Position numbers and translations under genes: made by a program
The notes under the pieces: model-generated
The model's input: only the letters and a program-made list of their open reading frames with translations
What the model was told of the DNA's origin: nothing
Databases searched by the model: none
In this document: one piece after another, positions 5,684 to 9,903 of the stretch
Layout of the letters: each line of letters opens with the position of its first letter
Numbering within the stretch: the stretch's first letter is position 1
Source: an uncultured Chloroflexota bacterium
Lineage (GTDB): Bacteria; Chloroflexota; Limnocylindria; Limnocylindrales; CSP1-4
Direction: 5' to 3'
Assembly (NCBI GenBank): GCA_903928275.1
Contig: CAIYQJ010000257.1
Span: 1-9,903, forward strand
Length of the DNA: 9,903 nucleotides

Positions 5684-8600
5684 TTACGCCTCGTCGAGCG
5701 GCAGGAGGGCCCACGCCCAGCGGTATGTCCCGGCACCCATCCGATACTCTGGAAGCGTGTCCGGGCCGCAGCTCGCCGTCCCGAGACCGCGATGCGCGGC
5801 GTCGAGCGCGACGATCGTCTCCGGTCGCGGCCGGACCTCGACGTCGTGCGTCGCCGCGGCGAGGTCCGCTGCCCGAAGGTGGAGCACGGAGACCTGGCGC
5901 GGGCGGTCGAGCACGAGCCGGAGGCCACGCGCCGCGTCGTGCGGGTCGCGCAGAGTCAGGCGGCGCACATCCGCGTGTCCACCGCTCTCCTGCGGCCGCA
6001 CGTACGGGACGTGCTGGTCGGTCACGGTCGAGAGCCAGCGTCCCACCACCCCGGACCGCTTCCGGTCCGGGTACGTCTCGTGCGGCCCGCAGCCCACCCA
6101 GTCGAGCCGCTCGAGCCCCGGCGCCAGCTCGAGGACGGTCCCCACGCGCGGCAGGTCGTCGATCGCTCCAGGGACGATGGCCTCCTCCTCGACGAGCACT
6201 CCCCCGCCCTCCAGCGCCCGGAGCGTGCACGTGTGCGGGATCTCGATCCCCGCCGCCGTCCGGTAGACGTCGTGGACGATCGTCGCGTCGGGTGTCCGCT
6301 CCACGCGGACCGCGCCCCGCTCGAGGCGATCGAGCCCCCACGCGGACCAGGTCGCCGCCATGCCACCGACCCGGTCGTTGTCTGTGGGGGCACGCCAGAG
6401 CGAGAGCATGGGCGGGGCGGCGAAGAGCGGGTGGAGCAGGCAGCCAGCGGCATCGAGCGCGATCGACGATGCCGGGGCGAACGCCGGGAGGCCGCCGAAC
6501 GGCGGCGGCGGCGCGTCGGCGTCGAGGGCGAGCTGCGCCCAGCACACCTCGAAGCCCTTCGGCGCCCACGGGAGCGTCGCGGACGTGACGAACCGCAGCG
6601 TGACGAACGCCTCGGCGCCCGGCGTCGGCTCAGGACGTGTCCAGCCGTCGAGCGTGACCATGGCTCGTTCGCCCGGCCGCAGTGGCGGGATCGGGACGTC
6701 GCCCTCGCGGACGGCCACGCCGTCCACGCTGAGCGTCCACCGACCGCGCAGCCACGCGAGGTCGGTGAAGTCGCGCCGGCTCTCGATCTCGACGCGGCCG
6801 TCGCGCAGGGCAGCCGGGTCGGCTGCCGACACCCGGACCGGCGCGGCGAGCGCCTTGTGCTCGCGCAGGGCCGGCTTGGGCGTCCGGTCGGGCCAGACAA
6901 GGCCGTCGATGCAGAAGTTGCGGTCGTTCGGCTCGTCACCGAAGTCGCCGCCGTAGGCCCAGCGGCGCGTGCCGTCGGGGAGCTCCTGGACCAGGCCGTG
7001 GTCCCACCACTCCCACATGAAGCCGCCCTGGAGGCCGGGGGTGGCCTCGATCGCGTCCCAGTACTCCGCGAGCGTCCCGTTGCTGTTGCCCATCGCGTGC
7101 GAGTACTCGCACATGATGAGCGGGTGGCGCTGGCGCCCCGACCGGGCGTGGTCGACGATCGCCGCGATCTGCGGGTACATGGGGCAGACGAGGTCGCTCG
7201 CGGTCTGGTCGCTCGCCCAGTCCCAGGCGATCGCCGCTTCGTACTGGATCGGGCGCGACGGGTCGTAGCGGCGCAGCCAGCCGGCGGCGGCGTCGTGGTT
7301 GGCGCCGTACCCGGACTCGTTCCCGAGCGACCAGATGATGATCGACGGGTGGTTCTTGTCGCGGATCGCCATCCTCGACACGCGATCGACCCATGCCGCG
7401 AGATAGCGCGGATCCTCGCAGAGTGTCTCCACGGCGGCGTGCGCCTCGATGTCCGCCTCGGCGATGACGTAGAGGCCCAGCTCGTCCGCGAGGTCGGTCA
7501 GCTCGGGGCGGTTCGGGTAGTGCGCGGTGCGGAGCGCGTTGAACCCGGACCGCTTCATGAGCACGAGGTCGTCGCGGATCTGCTCGACGGTCACCGTGCG
7601 TCCCGTGTGCTGGTCGAAGTCGTGGCGGTTCACGCCGCGGAAGAGGACACGACGACCGTTGACGAGGAGGTCGAGCCCGACGATCTCCACGCGACGGAAG
7701 CCCACCTGGACCTCCGCCTCCTCGACGACCTCGCCGGCCGGCGAGACGAGGCGGATCGACAGCGGGTAGAGCCGCGGCTCCTCCGCGGACCACGGCACGA
7801 TCCCGGGGACGGCGAGGCTGGCGACGGCGGTGCCGTCCGCGGGCGGGTCGGCCTCGGCGCGGATGGCCGGCCACGCGGCGGCCTCGTCCGCGGTGAGCGC
7901 CGCCGACGCGATCGCCCGGCTGAGGAGGCCGTGCTCCAGGCGCGAGACGTGCGGGGGCCTCGACCGATCCTCCGCCGGCACCCGCATCCGGACGGGCGAC
8001 GCGAGCCCGGCGAGCCGCGCCTCCACCGTCCAGCCGGGCTCGGGCGCCGCGCCCGAGAAGCCGACCTGCACCGCCAGGTCGAGCGTGCCCGCGACGAGGT
8101 CGTCCGCGAGTCCCCCGGCGACCCGGATGTCGGCGAGATGGACGCGACCCGTCGCATAGAGGTAGACCGAGCGCGTGAGGCCGGCGTGCCACCACTGGTC
8201 CTGGTCCTCGATGTACGACGCGTCGGACCACTTCACGACGCGCAGCCGGACGGTGTTCGCACCGGGACGGACGAGGGCGGTGATGTCGAACTCGGCGGCG
8301 AGGTGCGAGTCCTTGCTCACGCCGACGTCGTGTCCGTTGACTGAGGCGATGAGGACGCTCTCCGCCGCGCCGACGTGGAGGACGACGCGCCTGCCTTCCC
8401 AGCCCGCGGGAAGGTCGAACGCCCGCTCGTGGACGCCGGTGGGGTTCGCGGCCGGCACGTGCGGCGCCACCCCGGCGAACGGCATCCGGATGTTCGTGTA
8501 CTGCGGGAGGTCGCCGAACCCCTGCATCGTCCAGGCGCCGGGCACGGTGATCTCGTCCCACGATGGGCCCGGATCGGCCGTGGGCCCGGGCAGCAGCTGG

Positions 8601-8704
8601 AAGCGCCAGCGCCCGTCGAGGTCGAGCCGGTCCGCGTGCGGGACGGAGTGCATGGGGAGTCGGCCGACGGCCGTCAGCTCGGGCGTGGTCCAGGGGGCGG
8701 GCAT
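5684..8704 (-). CDS. lacZ: Beta-galactosidase, glycoside hydrolase family 2
   Basis: This complete 1006-residue GH2 enzyme hydrolyses terminal beta-galactosides such as lactose. Domains in order: jelly-roll sugar-binding domain (about 28-188), Ig-like domain (about 190-340, enlarged), TIM barrel (about 342-625), second Ig-like domain (about 630-715) and the C-terminal Bgal_small domain (about 735-1000, with WRAPTDND at 770-777). Catalytic residues are intact: acid/base Glu463 in SLGNESGYG, nucleophile Glu533 in CEYSHAMGN, with His361 (GVNRHDFD), His395 (TAHYPN), Glu417 and His422 (EADIEAH), and DRNFCIDGLVWPDRTPKPAL (594-613). The position of E. coli Trp999 appears to be Cys979 (TASCGPDTLPEY). 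There is no signal peptide, so it is cytoplasmic. The ATG at 8704 has GAGGT nine bases upstream. No permease or LacI-type regulator is adjacent, so induction and substrate are open; another beta-galactoside is possible. Confidence 0.97.
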   Translation of the reverse strand: MPAPWTTPELTAVGRLPMHSVPHADRLDLDGRWRFQLLPGPTADPGPSWDEITVPGAWTMQGFGDLPQYTNIRMPFAGVAPHVPAANPTGVHERAFDLPAGWEGRRVVLHVGAAESVLIASVNGHDVGVSKDSHLAAEFDITALVRPGANTVRLRVVKWSDASYIEDQDQWWHAGLTRSVYLYATGRVHLADIRVAGGLADDLVAGTLDLAVQVGFSGAAPEPGWTVEARLAGLASPVRMRVPAEDRSRPPHVSRLEHGLLSRAIASAALTADEAAAWPAIRAEADPPADGTAVASLAVPGIVPWSAEEPRLYPLSIRLVSPAGEVVEEAEVQVGFRRVEIVGLDLLVNGRRVLFRGVNRHDFDQHTGRTVTVEQIRDDLVLMKRSGFNALRTAHYPNRPELTDLADELGLYVIAEADIEAHAAVETLCEDPRYLAAWVDRVSRMAIRDKNHPSIIIWSLGNESGYGANHDAAAGWLRRYDPSRPIQYEAAIAWDWASDQTASDLVCPMYPQIAAIVDHARSGRQRHPLIMCEYSHAMGNSNGTLAEYWDAIEATPGLQGGFMWEWWDHGLVQELPDGTRRWAYGGDFGDEPNDRNFCIDGLVWPDRTPKPALREHKALAAPVRVSAADPAALRDGRVEIESRRDFTDLAWLRGRWTLSVDGVAVREGDVPIPPLRPGERAMVTLDGWTRPEPTPGAEAFVTLRFVTSATLPWAPKGFEVCWAQLALDADAPPPPFGGLPAFAPASSIALDAAGCLLHPLFAAPPMLSLWRAPTDNDRVGGMAATWSAWGLDRLERGAVRVERTPDATIVHDVYRTAAGIEIPHTCTLRALEGGGVLVEEEAIVPGAIDDLPRVGTVLELAPGLERLDWVGCGPHETYPDRKRSGVVGRWLSTVTDQHVPYVRPQESGGHADVRRLTLRDPHDAARGLRLVLDRPRQVSVLHLRAADLAAATHDVEVRPRPETIVALDAAHRGLGTASCGPDTLPEYRMGAGTYRWAWALLPLDEA

Positions 8705-8732
8705 GGAACGGTGACCTCAGGCGAAGGCGTGC

Positions 8733-8750
8733 GGCGGCCCGACGGCCGCC
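8733..8750 (-). promoter_or_regulatory. Hairpin in the lacZ 5' leader
   Basis: GGCGGCC (8733-8739) and GGCCGCC (8744-8750) form a perfect seven-pair, all G:C stem with a four-base loop, 29 bases before the lacZ ATG. If transcription starts upstream of it, the stem would sit just above the GAGGT site. No T-run follows, so it is not a standard terminator. Function is unknown. Confidence 0.3.
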
Positions 8751-8764
8751 TGGCGGGCTCTGTC

Positions 8765-8773
8765 ACCATGGTA
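8765..8773 (-). promoter_or_regulatory. Possible lacZ -10 (TACCAT) overlapping palindrome ACCATGGT
   Basis: On the minus strand TACCAT (8773 down to 8768) fits TAnnnT, with a perfect eight-base palindrome ACCATGGT (8765-8772) on top of it. A repressor bound there would cover the -10. No recognisable -35 lies 16-18 bases upstream, so the promoter call is weak. Confidence 0.25.
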
Positions 8774-8817
8774 GCCAACGTGCCGCGAGAACGGCGACGG
8801 AACGGCGGCGGCGCGCC

Positions 8818-8846
8818 TTGACGCGCCCGTCGCCCCGGCGTCCAAT
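8818..8846 (+). promoter_or_regulatory. Putative promoter of the GyrI-like gene (TTGACG-N17-TCCAAT)
   Basis: TTGACG (8818-8823) matches five of six bases of the -35 consensus and TCCAAT (8841-8846) four of six of the -10, with the optimal 17-base spacer. It lies about 70 bases before the ATG at 8918 and is the best sigma70-type promoter seen in the window. A perfect palindrome GGCGCGCC (8810-8817) abuts the -35. Confidence 0.45.
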
Positions 8847-8863
8847 GGACGCACGATGGACGC
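8838..8863 (+). promoter_or_regulatory. Dyad plus direct repeat over the -10, candidate operator
   Basis: GCGTCC-AAT-GGACGC (8838-8852) is a perfect 6-3-6 dyad covering the proposed -10. Its right arm recurs as a direct repeat: ATGGACGC at 8845-8852 and again at 8856-8863, 11 bases on, about one helical turn. Repeated half-sites on one face of the DNA over a -10 are what a dimeric repressor site looks like. The regulator is unknown. Confidence 0.35.
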
Positions 8864-8906
8864 GGCACCCGGCCGGGACGCAGGCACCGGCGACGCGCCG
8901 TTGGCA

Positions 8907-8912
8907 GGAGGG
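8907..8912 (+). promoter_or_regulatory. Ribosome binding site GGAGGG for the GyrI-like gene
   Basis: GGAGGG lies five bases before the ATG at 8918 and fixes that start. Confidence 0.7.
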
Positions 8913-8917
8913 CGGAG

Positions 8918-9397
8918 ATGAGTGACTTCGAGATCCGGGACGAGCCGCGGCGCCGAACGGCCGTCGTGCACGGCTCGCTGGCGCCGAGCGAGCTGGCGAC
9001 GTTCATGGACCGCGCCTTCCCCCAGGTCCTCGCGGCTGTCATGGGCGCGGGCTTCGTGCCCGACGGCCCGCCGTTCTCCCGGTACTTCGCGTTCGGACCG
9101 GAGCGCATCGAGTGCGAGGCGGGCGTGCCGATCGCGGACCTGCCGGGTGGGCCGAGGCGGTCGTTCGACGGCGTCGGCGACGTGCAGCCGGGCGAGCTGC
9201 CGGCCGGCCAGGTGGCGGTGACGTGGCACGTGGGCTCGTTCGACGCGATCTCCGTGACGTGGGCCGCGCTCGGCACGTGGATCTCGGAGCAGGGACGCGA
9301 GCCGGCGGGCGCGTTCTGGGAGGTCTACTGGAGCGACCCGCGGGTGGAGCCCGACGCCGCAGGGTGGCGGACAGAGCTCATCATCCCCCTCGGCTGA
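8918..9397 (+). CDS. Stand-alone GyrI-like effector-binding domain protein
   Basis: This 159-residue protein matches the GyrI-like small-molecule-binding fold (also the effector domain of some AraC/MerR regulators). Marks are a regulatory-type N-terminus (FEIRDEPRRRTAVVHGSL), GPPFSRYFAFGPERIECEAGVPI (50-72, the ligand-cavity strand pair), ELPAGQVAVTWHVGSFDAI (93-111, the second repeat), WISEQGREPAG (121-131), FWEVYWSDP (133-141) and WRTELIIPL (150-158). There is no DNA-binding helix-turn-helix, so it is a free ligand-binding or hydrolytic protein rather than a complete regulator. The ligand is unknown. GGAGGG five bases upstream and a nearby TTGACG-N17-TCCAAT support start and expression. It is divergent from lacZ and 35 bases ahead of the DNA glycosylase gene, with which it may share a transcript. 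Confidence 0.88.
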   Translation: MSDFEIRDEPRRRTAVVHGSLAPSELATFMDRAFPQVLAAVMGAGFVPDGPPFSRYFAFGPERIECEAGVPIADLPGGPRRSFDGVGDVQPGELPAGQVAVTWHVGSFDAISVTWAALGTWISEQGREPAGAFWEVYWSDPRVEPDAAGWRTELIIPLG

Positions 9398-9422
9398 AGG
9401 TCGGGGGACGGACCGGACGACA

Positions 9423-9428
9423 GGGAGG
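9423..9428 (+). promoter_or_regulatory. Ribosome binding site GGGAGG selecting a GTG start
   Basis: GGGAGG lies four bases before the GTG at 9433. The next residues are PEGHTIHR, the invariant N-terminus of the Fpg/Nei family, in which Pro2 is catalytic after methionine removal, so GTG is the true start. Confidence 0.8.
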
Positions 9429-9432
9429 CGAC

Positions 9433-9903
9433 GTGCCCGAGGGCCACACGATCCACCGGCTCGCCGCGTCGCTCACGGAGCGGTTCGGCGGCCGGGATGT
9501 CCGCGTCTCGAGCCCGCAGGGGCGGTTCAGCGACGAGGCGGCCCTCCTCGACGGGCGCATCCTCCAGCGGGCGCGGCCGCACGGCAAGCACCTCTTCCTG
9601 GAGTTCGCTGGGTCCGACGCGCCGATCGTCCACGTCCACCTCGGCCTCGGCGGCCGCTTCGTCGTGGGAGATGCACCCGCGCCGGAGCCGCGCGGCGCGA
9701 TCCGGTTGCGGCTCGAGTCCGGCGCGGCGTGGGCGGACCTCCGCGGGCCCACGATCTGCGAGCTCCTCGATCGCGCGGGGCGAGATCGCGTGGTGGCGCG
9801 GCTGGGACCGGACCTCCTCGGCCGCAGGAGGGACGTGACGGCCGTGCGCGCGCGCGTCCGGCGCAGCCGGCAGCCGATCGGTGCCCTGCTCATGGACCAG
9901 CAG
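9433..9903 (+). CDS. nei: Fpg/Nei-family DNA glycosylase (Nei1-like), 3' end cut by window edge
   Basis: The first 157 residues of a base-excision-repair enzyme that removes oxidised bases and nicks the abasic site. Translation from the GTG at 9433 gives MPEGHTIHR: Pro2 is the Schiff-base nucleophile, Glu3 the acid. VSSPQGRF (25-32), the conserved lysine Lys52 in HGKHLFLEF, and VHVHLGLGGRF (66-76) belong to the N-terminal beta-sandwich. ADLRGPTICELL (101-112) and LGPDLL (124-129) lead into the H2TH domain, and QPIGALLMDQ (147-156) is the family stretch before the GVGNxY region, which lies past the edge. The HTIHR and SSPQGRF wording resembles mycobacterial Nei1 as I remember it, more than Fpg (MutM). 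The zinc finger is not visible. It is 35 bases behind the GyrI-like gene, probably co-transcribed. Confidence 0.93.
   Translation, partial: MPEGHTIHRLAASLTERFGGRDVRVSSPQGRFSDEAALLDGRILQRARPHGKHLFLEFAGSDAPIVHVHLGLGGRFVVGDAPAPEPRGAIRLRLESGAAWADLRGPTICELLDRAGRDRVVARLGPDLLGRRRDVTAVRARVRRSRQPIGALLMDQQ

Noticed and set aside
4234..5928. A 564-residue minus-strand open frame over the lipase start and PAC2 gene
   Set aside because: It overlaps two well-supported genes in other frames and shows only Arg/Gly/Ala-rich sequence.
5669..8344. An 891-residue plus-strand open frame antisense to lacZ
   Set aside because: It reads as Arg/Val/Asp/Gly-rich low-complexity protein and mirrors a certain GH2 gene. 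Long antisense frames are expected at this GC content.
1..9903. Search for tRNA, rRNA, CRISPR repeats, insertion sequences, attachment sites or a phage-like module
   Set aside because: No cloverleaf-like segments, spaced repeats, transposase motifs or terminal inverted repeats were seen, and all long stretches are filled by ordinary chromosomal genes.

Overview
The window is a very GC-rich piece of bacterial chromosome, with G or C at nearly every third codon position and long antisense open frames as a result. The gene set (a DUF2252 protein, a PAC2-family protein, a Nei1-type DNA glycosylase with a PEGHTIHR start, a stand-alone GyrI-like domain) and several starts that look leaderless suggest an actinobacterium or a high-GC Chloroflexota lineage. 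No rRNA or other marker is present to settle this.

Layout, left to right: (1) 1-1379 minus, DUF2252 protein, C-terminal end cut by the window edge; (2) 1598-2056 plus, small four-helix membrane protein; (3) 2053-2541 minus, flavodoxin-domain protein, its stop interlocked with that of gene 2 in one CTAG; (4) 2676-3299 plus, membrane protein of unknown function; (5) 3357-4649 minus, membrane-anchored or secreted alpha/beta hydrolase of the secretory-lipase type; (6) 4762-5616 plus, PAC2-family protein; (7) 5684-8704 minus, full-length GH2 beta-galactosidase (lacZ); (8) 8918-9397 plus, stand-alone GyrI-like effector-binding protein; (9) 9433-9903 plus, Fpg/Nei-family DNA glycosylase, cut by the right edge.

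The first eight genes alternate strand one by one, so only genes 8 and 9 (35 bases apart) can form an operon. The divergent spacers hold the regulatory material. Three genes (DUF2252, the 2676 membrane protein, PAC2) have a TATCCT or TACCCT -10-like hexamer 6-10 bases before the ATG and no Shine-Dalgarno sequence, which suggests leaderless transcripts. The other genes mostly have clear GGAGG-type sites. The spacer between lacZ and the GyrI-like gene is the richest in dyads and repeats.

There is no common pathway. lacZ has no sugar transporter or LacI-type regulator beside it, and there are no mobile elements, CRISPR arrays, tRNAs or rRNAs. I see no new multi-gene system here. The points most worth a second look are the order of kinase-like motifs in the DUF2252 protein, the recurring leaderless promoter signature with strand alternation, and the dyad/direct-repeat cluster before the GyrI-like gene.
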